A stretch of 64,000 nt of DNA from Bacillus sp. Cs-700 (GCF_011082085.1 NZ_CP041063.1:496001-560000), one strand, 5' to 3'; positions 37,288 through 47,788 are shown, counted from the first letter of the stretch. Notes: a model not told the origin generated them from the sequence alone. Numbers and translations: made by a program.

Positions 37288-38886
37288 ATGCTGAGAATGA
37301 CCAGTTTAACAGTCCATGAAGTGTTAGAAAGAGATCATTTTCAACATGCTACTGTCATAGCTGGTAAAGAGGGCTTAACTAGACGGATTAAATGGGTGCA
37401 CGTGATGGAAGTAACGAGTGTAAAACAGCTCTTACACGGAGAAGAATTAATTCTATCGACTGGCTTTGTATGGAAAGATAATGTGCAGGTTTTTCGTTCG
37501 ATCGTAAAACAATTGATACAAAGTCATGCTGCAGGTCTTTGTATTGAAATAGGTACATATATGGATCATATCCCCTTAGAAATTATTGAACTTGCTAATC
37601 AACATCATTTCCCCATTATTGTATTTACAAAAGAAGTTCGCTTTGTAGATATCACCCAAGATCTTCACTCCCTTTTAATTGCCCATCATTATCAGATGAT
37701 TTCAGATCTCGAACAATTTTCACAAGAACTCAACCGTCTCCTTCTTCTTCCTGGATGTTTAACGAAGATCTTATCGCTATTGTCTATAAAAACAGGTATG
37801 CAGGTCATTTATGACCCAAAAGAAGCAGTGCCTATTTTTGTGCCAGAAGCGACAGAAGAAAAACGAGAAACTTTCTTGCATTTTCTGAAAATCCAACCTG
37901 ACGGGAAAGGCCTCGTACTTCAACCCGTTCGTGCAATGGATTACCATTTTGCAAACCTTAGTCTTGTACCAGCTCAGCATGCGTCCGTCTCAGATTATGA
38001 CATGTTACTACTTGATCGTAGCGCAACCGCAATTGCTCAATATCTTCTTCGAGAGCTATATATTGAGGAAAAGAAGCGAGCACTAGAGACAGAATGGTTA
38101 TATGATTGGCTTGAAGGAAAGCACACCGAAGAGCGAATTTTATCCTATCTCGTTGACGTAGACGAAACGCTCATTCCACGTGGACTTCATGTATGTACAT
38201 GCAAATTTAAAATGCCACATGATTCATACACATCTTCTCAAATGACGTATTTCATGCTCCTTATGCGTTCGATGTTTGAGCAAGAAGGTTTTTTTATATT
38301 ATCGTTAACAACTCGGAATAAGCTGATCATTATCGTACTTAATCGGCGAACAGAAGAAAATGTGGAAGAACGATTGCGTGAAGCTTTTAACCGTTTTCTA
38401 CAAAGTGATATTTTACAGAAGGAAACCGTACCAGAAGTTGAAAAAATCGGGGTTGGAAAACATGTCAGATTATTAAAAGACATGCACAGAAGCTATGATT
38501 CGTCGCTTGAAACCATCACAATGAATGACAAGATACCGACAAATCCTTCAATCGTTACCTATTACAACGACTTTCATATCTACCGTATGATCTTCCACCT
38601 GGCAAAAGGAAAAGAGCTAAATGAGTTTATGTATGATTATTTAGATCCAGTTATTGAATATGATGTAAAGAACAATAGTAATCTTTTAAACACCTTGAAA
38701 GTCTATATGTGTTGTAATGGTTCAAAAAAGGAAACTGCTGAACAACTCTATGTAGTGAGACAAACACTTTATCACCGCTTAGAAAAACTAGAGGAATTGC
38801 TTGGTCCAGATTTCATGTGTTCTCCTAAACGTTTAGCAATTGAATTCGCTATTCATGCATACAGTTATTTAAAACAGCAACGCTAA
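37288..38886 (+). CDS. PucR-family transcriptional regulator
   Basis: A 532-residue regulator with an N-terminal PucR domain (V-H-E-V-L-E-R-D, W-V-H-V-M-E-V, G-E-E-L-I-L-S-T-G) and a C-terminal helix-turn-helix of the PucR type (K-E-T-A-E-Q-L-Y-V-V-R-Q-T-L-Y-H-R-L-E-K-L). The middle is GGDEF-like in length but lacks its motifs. PucR proteins control purine and pyrimidine breakdown or amine use. Its position between the pyd genes and the two beta-alanine-side genes makes it their likely regulator. Start ATG with GAGGAAG upstream. Confidence 0.88.
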   Translation: MLRMTSLTVHEVLERDHFQHATVIAGKEGLTRRIKWVHVMEVTSVKQLLHGEELILSTGFVWKDNVQVFRSIVKQLIQSHAAGLCIEIGTYMDHIPLEIIELANQHHFPIIVFTKEVRFVDITQDLHSLLIAHHYQMISDLEQFSQELNRLLLLPGCLTKILSLLSIKTGMQVIYDPKEAVPIFVPEATEEKRETFLHFLKIQPDGKGLVLQPVRAMDYHFANLSLVPAQHASVSDYDMLLLDRSATAIAQYLLRELYIEEKKRALETEWLYDWLEGKHTEERILSYLVDVDETLIPRGLHVCTCKFKMPHDSYTSSQMTYFMLLMRSMFEQEGFFILSLTTRNKLIIIVLNRRTEENVEERLREAFNRFLQSDILQKETVPEVEKIGVGKHVRLLKDMHRSYDSSLETITMNDKIPTNPSIVTYYNDFHIYRMIFHLAKGKELNEFMYDYLDPVIEYDVKNNSNLLNTLKVYMCCNGSKKETAEQLYVVRQTLYHRLEKLEELLGPDFMCSPKRLAIEFAIHAYSYLKQQR

Positions 38887-38899
38887 ATGTGCAACGTGT

Positions 38900-38931
38900 A
38901 CAAAACGTAGCATATCCATGTTACGTTTTGT
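38900..38931. repeat. Inverted repeat between pucR and mmsA
   Basis: ACAAAACGTA (38900-38909) and TACGTTTTGT (38922-38931) are perfect complements around a 12-base loop, with no T-run after them. Could be an operator or weak terminator. Confidence 0.5.
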
Positions 38932-38995
38932 CTAATGAATGAAAGCCATTACATCCCCTACAATGAAAATAGGAAAGATTAAAGGAGGGTATGTA

Positions 38996-40462
38996 ATGAC
39001 TGTTGTAAAAAAGGGAACCACTTTATTAAAAAACTTTGTCAACGGAGAATGGGTGAGCGCCAAAAGTAAAGATACGCTTGAGGTACCAAACCCTGCAACT
39101 GATGAAAATTTAGCATATGTCCCACTGTCTTCAAAAGAGGACGTGGATCTTGCGGTTAGTGCTGCATCAGCTGCCTTTCAAACATGGAGTAAAGTACCTG
39201 TTCCGAAAAGGGCACGCATCCTCTTTAAGTATCACTCCCTTTTAGTGAAACACCATGATGAACTAGCAGAACTAGTTGTAAAAGAAAATGGTAAAAGCTT
39301 TAAAGAAGCTCATGGAGAAGTGCTTCGAGGTATTGAGTGTGTAGAGTTTGCAACAGGTGCCCCTTCTTTAATGATGGGAGACAATCTGTCGACGATTGCA
39401 GAAAATATTGATTCAGAAATGTTCCGTTATCCAGTAGGCGTAGTCGGAGGAATTACACCTTTTAACTTTCCAATGATGGTGCCTCATTGGATGTTTCCAC
39501 TTGCGATCGCGTGTGGCAATACGTTTGTCTTAAAGCCTTCTGAACGAACGCCAATTCTTGCGAATCGTATGGCTGAATTATTAACAGAAGCAGGATTACC
39601 AAAAGGGGTATTTAATATCGTGCACGGAGCACATGACGTTGTAAATGGGTTATTAGAACATGATGACATAAAAGCAATTTCATTTGTCGGATCCCAACCG
39701 GTTGCTAAATATGTCTATGAAGAAGCTGCCTCTCGTGGTAAGAGAGTGCAGGCCCTTTCTGGAGCCAAAAATCATCATATTGTTATGCCCGATGCTGATA
39801 TTGAGAAAGCAGTACAACAAGTCATAAGCTCAACATTTGGTAGTGCTGGACAGCGGTGTATGGCTTGTAGTGCCGTTGTAATTGTTGGAGATGGTGAGTC
39901 ATTTATTTCTGCACTTAAAGAAAAAGCAGATGATTTAAAAATGGGAAATGGTTTAGATGAAGAAGTTCTACTAACGCCTGTTATCCGAAAATCTCATCGA
40001 GAAAAAGTGCTAGGTTATATCGAGAAAGGATTAGAAGAAGGGGCAGCGTTAATTCGTGATGGTCGAAGGGAAATGGATGCCCACGAAGAAGGGAACTTTC
40101 TTGGACCAACAATATTTGATGAAGTAACGCCTGATATGACGGTTGCGAAAGAAGAAATATTCGCACCTGTTCTAAGCTTGTTACATGCAGATTCGATCGA
40201 TTCCGCTCTCGGCATTCTTCGTAAATCACGATATGGAAATGGTGCGACTATTTATACGAAAGATGCAGGTGTGATTAGGCAATTCCGTGAAGAAGCAGAT
40301 GCGGGGATGCTTGGTGTTAATGTTGGTGTACCAGCTCCTATGGCTTTTTTCCCTTTTTCAGGATGGAAAGATTCTTTTTATGGGGATCTGCATGCAAATG
40401 GAAAAGATGGTGTCAATTTTTATACAATAAGAAAAATGATTACAACTCGCTTTGACTACTAG
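38996..40462 (+). CDS. mmsA: CoA-acylating (methyl)malonate-semialdehyde dehydrogenase
   Basis: A 488-residue aldehyde dehydrogenase. The catalytic Cys is in G-S-A-G-Q-R-C-M-A, the MmsA/IolA signature rather than the F-x-N-x-G-Q-x-C of ordinary ALDHs. N-terminal G-E-W-V and the P-F-N-F-P cofactor region are intact. It should convert malonate semialdehyde to acetyl-CoA and CO2, finishing the beta-alanine branch. ATG 38996 has AAAGGAGGG at an ideal distance; the in-frame ATG at 38939 does not. Directly followed by the transaminase gene. Confidence 0.92.
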   Translation: MTVVKKGTTLLKNFVNGEWVSAKSKDTLEVPNPATDENLAYVPLSSKEDVDLAVSAASAAFQTWSKVPVPKRARILFKYHSLLVKHHDELAELVVKENGKSFKEAHGEVLRGIECVEFATGAPSLMMGDNLSTIAENIDSEMFRYPVGVVGGITPFNFPMMVPHWMFPLAIACGNTFVLKPSERTPILANRMAELLTEAGLPKGVFNIVHGAHDVVNGLLEHDDIKAISFVGSQPVAKYVYEEAASRGKRVQALSGAKNHHIVMPDADIEKAVQQVISSTFGSAGQRCMACSAVVIVGDGESFISALKEKADDLKMGNGLDEEVLLTPVIRKSHREKVLGYIEKGLEEGAALIRDGRREMDAHEEGNFLGPTIFDEVTPDMTVAKEEIFAPVLSLLHADSIDSALGILRKSRYGNGATIYTKDAGVIRQFREEADAGMLGVNVGVPAPMAFFPFSGWKDSFYGDLHANGKDGVNFYTIRKMITTRFDY

Positions 40463-40477
40463 AGGGGAGTGAAGAGT

Positions 40478-41815
40478 ATGCAAACTGCTCACGAGAATCT
40501 TGCAGGAAAAGACGAGAAATATGTTTGGCATGCGATGCGACCATTTGATCCGAAATCGACAATGGTAATTGAAAAAGCAAAAGGCGCGTGGTTATCTGAT
40601 TACGATGGGAATCAATTTCTTGATGCTATGGCGGGTCTTTGGTGTGTGAATGTTGGATATGGTCGAGAAGAGCTCGCTCAGGCAGCTTTCGATCAGCTTA
40701 AAGAACTATCTTATTATCCCTTAACACATACACATGCTCCGGCAATTAAATTAGCGGAAAAGTTAAATGAAATGCTTGGTGGAGGATATGTCGTCTTCTT
40801 TTCAAACAGTGGTTCTGAAGCAAATGAAACTGCATTTAAGATCGCGAGGCAGTATCATGAGCAAAAAGGAGAAAGAAGTAGACATAAAATTGTATCACGT
40901 TATCGAGCGTATCATGGAAATACGATGGGGTCATTAGCTGCAACCGGTCAGGCACAGCGGAAGTATAAGTATGAACCGCTTGGCCAGGGTTTTTTACATG
41001 TGCAGCCACCAGATACGTACCGGGATGTAGAAGACGATCGAGTTCAACTTGCGTCCGTCAAAGCAGTTGACGATCTGATGACCTGGGAACTGAGTCAGAC
41101 TGTAGCAGCAATGATCATGGAACCCATCATCACAGGTGGAGGAATCATCATGCCTCAACAAGATTACATGAAATCCGTAAAAGAAGTATGCGAAAAGCAC
41201 GGTGCTCTTTTAATCTGTGATGAAGTGATTTGTGGTTTTGGAAGAACAGGAAAAGCATTTGGTTTTATGAATTACGATGTTAAACCTGACATTGTAACAA
41301 TGGCAAAGGGTCTAACGAGTGGATACCTTCCTTTATCAGCTACAGCAGTGAAAGAAGAAATTTATGAAGCATTTAAAGGGAAAGATTCATATGATCACTT
41401 TCGTCATATAAATACATTCGGAGGTAATCCTGCATCATGCGCACTTGCTCTAAAAAATCTAGAAATTATGGAACGGGAAAAGCTTTTCGACCGGTCGCAA
41501 GAATTAGGAGAGAAGCTGAAGCGTCAATTAATAGAGCAGTTATCTTCTCATTCCAATGTCGGTGATATCCGTGGTAAAGGGTTGTTGATTGGAATTGAGC
41601 TTGTTGAAGACAAAAGGACAAAAAAACCGCTTACCGTGGGGGAACTAAATAAAGTGATCGGTTATTGCAAATCGAAGGGAGTAATCATTGGAAAAAATGG
41701 TGACACCGTAGCAGGTTATAATAATGTTCTTACGATGGCCCCTCCATTAATGATCGAAGAAAAAGACATCGATTTACTTGTGGATACCATCGTAGAAGGA
41801 ATATCCCATTTATAA
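40478..41815 (+). CDS. Class III aminotransferase, beta-alanine:pyruvate type
   Basis: A 445-residue PLP enzyme. Features are A-M-A-G-L-W-C-V-N-V-G-Y-G near the start, N-S-G-S-E-A-N-E-T, the PLP Asp in I-C-D-E-V-I-C-G-F-G, and the PLP lysine in T-M-A-K-G-L-T-S-G. By context it transaminates beta-alanine to malonate semialdehyde for the preceding dehydrogenase; omega-amino acid or taurine transaminase is the alternative. Start ATG 40478 is chosen over GTG 40469, which overlaps the ribosome-binding site. Confidence 0.9.
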   Translation: MQTAHENLAGKDEKYVWHAMRPFDPKSTMVIEKAKGAWLSDYDGNQFLDAMAGLWCVNVGYGREELAQAAFDQLKELSYYPLTHTHAPAIKLAEKLNEMLGGGYVVFFSNSGSEANETAFKIARQYHEQKGERSRHKIVSRYRAYHGNTMGSLAATGQAQRKYKYEPLGQGFLHVQPPDTYRDVEDDRVQLASVKAVDDLMTWELSQTVAAMIMEPIITGGGIIMPQQDYMKSVKEVCEKHGALLICDEVICGFGRTGKAFGFMNYDVKPDIVTMAKGLTSGYLPLSATAVKEEIYEAFKGKDSYDHFRHINTFGGNPASCALALKNLEIMEREKLFDRSQELGEKLKRQLIEQLSSHSNVGDIRGKGLLIGIELVEDKRTKKPLTVGELNKVIGYCKSKGVIIGKNGDTVAGYNNVLTMAPPLMIEEKDIDLLVDTIVEGISHL

Positions 41816-41839
41816 AAGTGCGCCTCGCGCGCACTTTTT
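41815..41839 (+). terminator. Terminator of the mmsA-transaminase operon
   Basis: AAAGTGCGC (41815-41823) pairs with GCGCACTTT (41829-41837), followed by TT. Confidence 0.85.
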
Positions 41840-41862
41840 CCTATAGACTCGTTATAAAAAGA

Positions 41863-41920
41863 TTGAATAATTAAAATAATTGGTTTATAGTAAAGGTGTT
41901 ACATACCGACTGGTCAGTTA
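41863..41920 (+). promoter_or_regulatory. Promoter and TetR-type operator of the quinone oxidoreductase
   Basis: TTGAAT (41863-41868), 17 bases, TATAGT (41886-41891). Downstream of it the palindrome-like ACCGACTGGTCAGTTA (41905-41920), centred on GACTGGTCAGT, is of the kind bound by TetR/AcrR regulators. It lies in the leader, where binding would block transcription. Confidence 0.55.
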
Positions 41921-41936
41921 ATAAAGGAGGATGAAA

Positions 41937-42920
41937 ATGAAAGCGATTCAATTAACAGAGTTTGGTGGTCCGGAAGTATTAAAACTAATCGACTTGGATG
42001 TGCCTGAGCCAAAAGGACACGAAGTACTTATTGAGATTCAGGCAATCGGGGTTAATTACGCAGATACCGCAAGAAGAGAAGGCCAATATGTTGTGGAAAC
42101 TCCTCTACCATATGTGCCAGGTTCTGAAGTGGCTGGCGTTGTAAAAGCAGTTGGAGAAAAAGTGACTTCTGTAAAACCAGGTTCTTCGGTGGTCACTTTA
42201 TTAGGAACGAAAAATGCGACAGGTTATGCAGAATATACGTTAGCTGATGAAAGAGGACTCATTGCGATTCCAGATGGCGTTGATCCTCAGTATGCAGTAG
42301 CTCTCCCTCTACAGGGATTAAGTGCTTATCACACACTTAAGACAATGGGTCGTTTTGAAAATGGAGAAACGGTTTTGATTCATGCTGCAGCAGGCGGTGT
42401 TGGAACAATTGCCGTACAGCTCGCCAGACTATGGGGAGCTAAAACAATTATTGGTACAGCAAGCAGTGAAGAAAAAAGAAAGCTTGCAGCTGATATGGGA
42501 GCAGATATTACGATCGATTATACGAAAGAAGGCTGGGAACAAGAAGTTTTAGAAGCTACGGAAGGTAAGGGAGTAGACGTGATTCTTGAAATGGCAGGAG
42601 GAGACGTTTTCAGAAAATCGTTAAATTGCCTTGCACCTTTCGGACGACTCGTTATATATGGGGTAGCAAGTGGAGAACAAAGCCGCTTTTATCCATCTTC
42701 CTTAATGGAGAAAAATCAGACAGTAGTTGGCTTTTTCCTACCACAAATGATGCGTAAGCCATCTCTTTATCAGAAGAGTCTAGAAGAACTTCTAAGCTAT
42801 ATGCAGAGTGGAGAACTTAAATTGACGATTGGTGGGGTTTTTGAGTTAGAAAAGGCAGCTGATGTTCATCGTATGCTTCAAGGACGCCAAACGAAAGGGA
42901 AGTTAATCCTCACTCCTTAA
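41937..42920 (+). CDS. NADPH:quinone oxidoreductase (zinc-less MDR family)
   Basis: A 327-residue medium-chain dehydrogenase/reductase of the quinone oxidoreductase subfamily. The cofactor loop is A-A-A-G-G-V-G-T-I-A-V-Q-L-A, and the structural zinc Cys cluster is absent. It reduces quinones or enones with NADPH. ATG 41937 is chosen: GGAGG at 41926-41930 touches the upstream ATG 41931 and cannot serve it. A TetR-type operator precedes it. Fits the electrophile-stress theme of mhqED and pirin but has a different operator. Confidence 0.88.
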   Translation: MKAIQLTEFGGPEVLKLIDLDVPEPKGHEVLIEIQAIGVNYADTARREGQYVVETPLPYVPGSEVAGVVKAVGEKVTSVKPGSSVVTLLGTKNATGYAEYTLADERGLIAIPDGVDPQYAVALPLQGLSAYHTLKTMGRFENGETVLIHAAAGGVGTIAVQLARLWGAKTIIGTASSEEKRKLAADMGADITIDYTKEGWEQEVLEATEGKGVDVILEMAGGDVFRKSLNCLAPFGRLVIYGVASGEQSRFYPSSLMEKNQTVVGFFLPQMMRKPSLYQKSLEELLSYMQSGELKLTIGGVFELEKAADVHRMLQGRQTKGKLILTP

Positions 42921-42946
42921 TTGAAAAAGGAAGCGTGCATCAAACG

Positions 42947-42976
42947 AAGACGATCGAATTTGGTCGTCTTTTTTTA
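42947..42976 (+). terminator. Terminator of the quinone oxidoreductase gene
   Basis: AAGACGA (42947-42953) pairs with TCGTCTT (42964-42970), followed by a T-run. Confidence 0.85.
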
Positions 42977-43132
42977 CATGGAGAAATTAGTTTTGAGATT
43001 CTCTGTTAGAAAATCGCTATTGCCTATTCACTATGTTAACACTTTGTGGTAATTTAGTATTGCACTGTGTTAATATTCGAAATATTTTTCAGTGAAAATT
43101 TGATGTTACGGAAAATTTTTTCGGAAATTTGC

Positions 43133-43189
43133 TTGAAAGTTTTGTGAGCAATCTAATACTATGCTAAAATATCAATGAAAGCGTTTTTT
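43133..43189 (+). promoter_or_regulatory. odhA promoter with cre-like site
   Basis: TTGAAA (43133-43138), 18 bases, TACTAT (43157-43162). At 43176-43189 TGAAAGCGTTTTTT differs from the cre consensus at one position and lies about +8 to +21. CcpA repression of odhAB is known in Bacillus. The remaining 42977-43132 is AT-rich and unassigned. Confidence 0.6.
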
Positions 43190-43310
43190 TAAAAGAATGT
43201 TTCAAAAAGTGAAAAGAGTGTAAAGAACTAGTAAGAAACCAAACTTTAACAAAGTTAGAAACCGTTCAATGCAAGATTTAAGATTAAACCCAGCAGGGAG
43301 GTAGCATGCT

Positions 43311-46169
43311 TTGAATACCAAACAGTCTAGAGTGGAACATCCATGGCAAGAATTTTATGGACCAAACCTTGGCTATGCCATTGAATTATACGAGAAATAT
43401 CAAGAGGATCCTGAGTCAGTTGATCCTGAAATGCGTCAAAAATTTGATCAGTGGGGACCTCCACCTTCATCACAGGAAGTCATTGAATCTACTAGTCAGC
43501 CAGCCAACCTCAAAAAGGTTATTTCTGCTGTTAAATTAGCCGACAACATTCGTACATATGGGCATTTAGCAGCAGCAATTAATCCACTAACGAATGAAAA
43601 ATCTGATCAAGATTTCATGACACCTCAAAATTACGGGCTTTCCGATGAAGACTTGAAAGCGATTCCTGCTCAGGTTATTTGGGAGAACGCACCAAGAGAT
43701 GTTACCAATGGACTACAAGCAATTCAAAAACTTCAGGATCTTTATACTAAGTCTATGTCTTATGAGTTTACTCATGTTCATGCGGAAGATGAGCGTAAAT
43801 GGTTAGATGAGATGGTTGAGAACGATTCTGTAAGCCGTACGCTTACAAATGACGATCGTATCGCACTGCTAAGAAGACTAACAGAAGTAGAAGGCTTCGA
43901 AAAATTCCTTCATAAAACATTTGTTGGTCAAAAGCGTTTCTCGATTGAGGGCGTTGATGCTATGGTGCCAATGCTAGACGATGTGATTAAATGCGGTGCA
44001 AGTGATGGCGCTAAGAACGTTATGATTGGAATGGCTCACCGTGGTCGCTTAAATGTTCTTACACATGTTTTAAATAAGCCTTACGAAAAGATTTTTGCGG
44101 AATTCCACCATGCTCCAAACAAGGAACTCGTTCCTTCTGAAGGTTCAATGGGTATTAACTATGGTTGGACAGGCGATGTCAAATATCACATGGGTGCTGA
44201 CAGACAAATCGAGGATTCGGAAACAGCAAGTGCAACCATTACACTAGCCAATAATCCAAGTCACCTTGAGTTTGTTGATCCTGTTGTAGAAGGTTATGCT
44301 CGCGCTGCACAAGAAACGCGTAATGAAAAAGGTGAACCGAAGCAAGATTTCACTAAATCTTTTGCGATATTAATCCATGGTGACGCTGCTTTTCCAGGCG
44401 AAGGTGTGGTAGCAGAAACGCTAAACTTAAGTCAGCTAAAGGGATATCATACGGGTGGCACAATTCATATCATCGCCAATAATCAGCTAGGTTTTACAAC
44501 GGAAAGCACGGATTCAAGATCTACAAAGTATGCAAGTGATCTCGCAAAAGGATACGAAATTCCAATTGTTCATGTGAACGCCGATGATCCGGAAGCTTGT
44601 CTTGCAGCGATGCATCTTGCGTATGAATATCGAATGAAATTTAATAAAGATTTCCTTATTGATTTAATTGGCTATCGTCGTTTCGGTCATAATGAAATGG
44701 ATGATCCAGCAGTTACTCAGCCACATTTATATGAAAAAATAAAGAATCACCCTACTGTTCGAGCGAGCTATGCAAAGTATTTAACAGAGCAAAGTGTGAT
44801 TGAAGACGGTCAGGGCGAAAAATTAGATGAAGAAGTACTTTCTGAGCTTCAGACCGAATACGACAAGATCGCTAAAGGTGGAGACGGCGATGGCGAAGTA
44901 AAAGAGCTTCAACCACCAAAAGAAATAGTGAAGGGACTCCCTTCTATAGATACAGCTGTTTCACTAGAAACGCTAAAAGATATTAACAACAAGCTGTTAA
45001 GCCGTCCAGATGGATTTAATGTCTATCCTAAGCTAGAGCGCATTCTTAAACGCCGACTTGATATGTTAGAAGAAGGCGGTAAAGTAGACTGGGCTTTAGG
45101 TGAAACGTTGGCATTTGCTTCAATTCTTAGCGACGGAACGCCAATTCGTATTACAGGGCAGGACTCTCAGCGTGGAACATTTGCTCAGCGTCATCTTGTT
45201 CTTCATGATAAAGAAACAGGCGAAACTTTTTGCCCACTACATGAATTACCAGAAGCTGAATCGTCCTTTGCGATTCACAATAGTCCACTTTCTGAAGCAT
45301 CAGTGGTCGGGTTTGAATACGGATATAACGTGTTTGCACCAGAAACGCTCGTTATTTGGGAAGCGCAGTATGGCGACTTTGCGAATGCTGCTCAAGTCAT
45401 TTTTGATCAATTCGTTTCGGCCGGTCGAGCTAAATGGGGACAAAAATCAGGAATGGTTCTTTTATTACCACATGGTTACGAAGGTCAAGGTCCTGAACAT
45501 TCAAGTGGCCGAGTTGAACGCTTCTTGACATTAGCTGCTGAAAATAACTGGACAGTTGCTAATTTAACGAGTGCTGCTCAGTACTTCCACATTTTAAGAA
45601 GACAAGCGGCTATTCTAGAGAAACAGGAAGTGCGTCCACTTGTTATCATGACGCCAAAGAGCCTTCTACGTAATCAGCGCACATCATCTCCTGGCTTTGA
45701 ATTTAGTCAAGGTCAATTCTTGAGTGTTGTTGAGCAAGCAGGACTTGGTGAAAAGAAAGATAAAGTAGAGCGTATTGTTTTATGTACTGGGAAAGTAGCT
45801 GTGGACCTTGCAACTGAAATAGAGTCTTCTGATGAGAAGTACGATTGGCTGCATGTTCTTAGAGTTGAGCAGCTATATCCTTTCCCTGAAGAAGAAGTAA
45901 AAAATATATTTGACCGTTATTCAAACGTCAAAGAAATTATCTGGCTGCAAGAAGAACCAAAAAATATGGGATCTTGGAATTACATTTCTCCTCGTTTAAG
46001 GGAGACAGCACCAGAAGGCGTTTCTGTAAGCTATGTAGGACGTCCCGATCGTTCAAGTCCTGCTGGCGGGGAACCGAATGTGCATAAAAAAGATCAAGAA
46101 CGAATCATTCAGGAAGTACTAGAACCATCTAAAACTGTTTCCCATCAAGGAGGTAATCGTCGTGATTGA
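43311..46169 (+). CDS. odhA: 2-oxoglutarate dehydrogenase E1 component
   Basis: A 952-residue thiamine diphosphate enzyme of the TCA cycle that decarboxylates 2-oxoglutarate and succinylates the lipoyl group of OdhB. Visible features are the N-terminal [11 protein letters not shown] segment, [10 protein letters not shown], the ThDP motif beginning G-D-A-A-F-P-G-E-G, and the C-terminal E1 domain ([10 protein letters not shown]). The start is TTG with GGGAGG nine bases upstream. odhB begins eight bases before the odhA stop. No E3 (lipoamide dehydrogenase) gene follows, so E3 is shared from elsewhere, as in B. subtilis. Confidence 0.97.
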   Translation: MNTKQSRVEHPWQEFYGPNLGYAIELYEKYQEDPESVDPEMRQKFDQWGPPPSSQEVIESTSQPANLKKVISAVKLADNIRTYGHLAAAINPLTNEKSDQDFMTPQNYGLSDEDLKAIPAQVIWENAPRDVTNGLQAIQKLQDLYTKSMSYEFTHVHAEDERKWLDEMVENDSVSRTLTNDDRIALLRRLTEVEGFEKFLHKTFVGQKRFSIEGVDAMVPMLDDVIKCGASDGAKNVMIGMAHRGRLNVLTHVLNKPYEKIFAEFHHAPNKELVPSEGSMGINYGWTGDVKYHMGADRQIEDSETASATITLANNPSHLEFVDPVVEGYARAAQETRNEKGEPKQDFTKSFAILIHGDAAFPGEGVVAETLNLSQLKGYHTGGTIHIIANNQLGFTTESTDSRSTKYASDLAKGYEIPIVHVNADDPEACLAAMHLAYEYRMKFNKDFLIDLIGYRRFGHNEMDDPAVTQPHLYEKIKNHPTVRASYAKYLTEQSVIEDGQGEKLDEEVLSELQTEYDKIAKGGDGDGEVKELQPPKEIVKGLPSIDTAVSLETLKDINNKLLSRPDGFNVYPKLERILKRRLDMLEEGGKVDWALGETLAFASILSDGTPIRITGQDSQRGTFAQRHLVLHDKETGETFCPLHELPEAESSFAIHNSPLSEASVVGFEYGYNVFAPETLVIWEAQYGDFANAAQVIFDQFVSAGRAKWGQKSGMVLLLPHGYEGQGPEHSSGRVERFLTLAAENNWTVANLTSAAQYFHILRRQAAILEKQEVRPLVIMTPKSLLRNQRTSSPGFEFSQGQFLSVVEQAGLGEKKDKVERIVLCTGKVAVDLATEIESSDEKYDWLHVLRVEQLYPFPEEEVKNIFDRYSNVKEIIWLQEEPKNMGSWNYISPRLRETAPEGVSVSYVGRPDRSSPAGGEPNVHKKDQERIIQEVLEPSKTVSHQGGNRRD

Positions 46170-47457
46170 AGTTAAAGTACCAGAACTAGCAGAATCCATT
46201 ACAGAAGGTACCATTTCTCAATGGTTAATCAAAGTAGGCGACAAAGTTGAAAAAGGTGACAACCTTGTTGAGCTTGAAACAGATAAAGTTAACATTGAAG
46301 TAAGTGCAGAAAACGATGGCGTCATAGAAGAACTTTTGAAAGAGCCTGGCGATAATGTTGAAGTTGGAGAGATTATTGCTTATCTTGGCAATGGAGAAGG
46401 TAGTTCTTCTAAGTCGTCAGATCAGGACTCTTCACCAAAAGAAGAAGCCAAGAAAGAAGAGAAAGAAGCACCTGAAGAAGCAAAGTCAAACGAAGAATCT
46501 AAGGCGCATGCAACAGAATCTTCAGAAGACGAAAAATCTGAGAATGGACGCACAGTAGCTTCACCTTCTGCAAGAAAGCTTGCACGTGAACTAGGCGTTG
46601 ATTTGAATAACGTTGAAACGCGTGATCCATTAGGTCGCGTTCGGCCAGACGATGTGAAGGCTCATGCAGACAAAGCAAACCAAAAAGAAGCGCCTAAGGA
46701 AAAGAAACAAGAGGCGCCTAAGCAACAAAAGGCATCTCCTGAAGCGAATGACGGCAAACCGGTCGAGAGAGTTAAGATGTCTCGTCGTCGTCAAACCATT
46801 GCGAAACGTCTTGTTGAAGTTCAGCATACTGCAGCAATGCTAACAACTTTTAACGAAGTAGACATGACGGCAATTATGGAACTTCGGAAACGTCGCAAAG
46901 ATAAATTCCTTGAAGACAATGATGTGAAGCTTGGCTTTATGTCCTTCTTTACGAAAGCAGTTGTTGGCGCACTTAAGAAATATCCACGTCTAAACGCTGA
47001 AATTCAGGATACTGATATTGTATTGAAGAAATTTTATGATATCGGTATCGCGGTTGGAGCAGAAGAAGGACTAGTAGTACCAGTCGTTCGTGATGCAGAC
47101 AAGCTATCTTTTGCAGGAATAGAACAAGAAATTGGTAATCTTGCAAAGAAAGCACGAGACAATAAACTAAAACTTGATGAACTACAAGGTGGTTCATTTA
47201 CGATTACAAACGGAGGAATCTTTGGATCGATGCTTTCAACACCGATTCTAAATGCACCTCAAGTTGGTATACTAGGTATGCACAAGATCCAGTGGCGCCC
47301 TATGGCAATTGATCAGGAACGAATGGAAAACCGTCCGATGATGTACATTGCATTATCCTATGATCACCGTATTGTTGACGGTGGAGAAGCAGTTAGCTTC
47401 CTTGCTAAAATTAAAGAACTCCTTGAAGATCCAGAACAGCTTCTTCTAGAAGGATAA
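46162..47457 (+). CDS. odhB: Dihydrolipoyllysine succinyltransferase (E2)
   Basis: The 431-residue core of the 2-oxoglutarate dehydrogenase complex. It has a lipoyl domain with Lys42 (E-T-D-K-V-N-I-E-V), a Glu/Lys-rich linker (residues about 90-125), an E1/E3-binding domain ([10 protein letters not shown]), a second charged linker, and the catalytic acyltransferase domain ending with the active site [13 protein letters not shown] start with AAGGAGG. Overlaps odhA and ends at a terminator. Confidence 0.97.
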   Translation: MIEVKVPELAESITEGTISQWLIKVGDKVEKGDNLVELETDKVNIEVSAENDGVIEELLKEPGDNVEVGEIIAYLGNGEGSSSKSSDQDSSPKEEAKKEEKEAPEEAKSNEESKAHATESSEDEKSENGRTVASPSARKLARELGVDLNNVETRDPLGRVRPDDVKAHADKANQKEAPKEKKQEAPKQQKASPEANDGKPVERVKMSRRRQTIAKRLVEVQHTAAMLTTFNEVDMTAIMELRKRRKDKFLEDNDVKLGFMSFFTKAVVGALKKYPRLNAEIQDTDIVLKKFYDIGIAVGAEEGLVVPVVRDADKLSFAGIEQEIGNLAKKARDNKLKLDELQGGSFTITNGGIFGSMLSTPILNAPQVGILGMHKIQWRPMAIDQERMENRPMMYIALSYDHRIVDGGEAVSFLAKIKELLEDPEQLLLEG

Positions 47458-47461
47458 AACC

Positions 47462-47497
47462 AAAGAACCTGAATCTACTGATTCAGGTTCTTTTTTT
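47462..47497 (+). terminator. Terminator of odhAB
   Basis: A 14-bp stem (47462-47475 with 47480-47493), a 4-base loop and a T-run. Confidence 0.9.
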
Positions 47498-47581
47498 ACA
47501 TTTTTGAAAGGAGAAGGTGGATCCTTTATCTTATCGCTCCTGTCATGTAAAATAGAAAGAAAGTTGAAAGGGGTGAAAGAT

Positions 47582-47788
47582 TTGATTCATCAAACATGGA
47601 AAGAGACATCGACGATTAAAAAGGTGAAGTGCATACATACTGATGCAAAGAAGTACATGGTTAACCGCGTTTTAACTGAAGGTCAAACTTATGAAGTGAA
47701 AAATGAAACAGAAGAATTTTTATTCGTTTTAGACAATAGTGGTAAAATCGGTGGGTTTTATAAAGAGTATTTTGAAGAAGTAGAGTGA
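47582..47788 (+). CDS. Small conserved protein, DUF6501-like, 68 aa
   Basis: Starts at TTG 47582 with AAAGGGGTG upstream; the longer frame to 47504 crosses the untranslated leader. The product (K-C-I-H-T-D-A-K-K-Y, then T-Y-E-V-K-N-E-T-E-E-F) resembles, from memory, the short uncharacterised Bacillus family DUF6501. It has no membrane span. Monocistronic, with its own terminator. Function unknown. Confidence 0.72.
   Translation: MIHQTWKETSTIKKVKCIHTDAKKYMVNRVLTEGQTYEVKNETEEFLFVLDNSGKIGGFYKEYFEEVE

Noticed and set aside
45100-45528. 142-aa ORF inside odhA in another frame
   Set aside because: Shadow of a full-length, motif-complete E1 gene.
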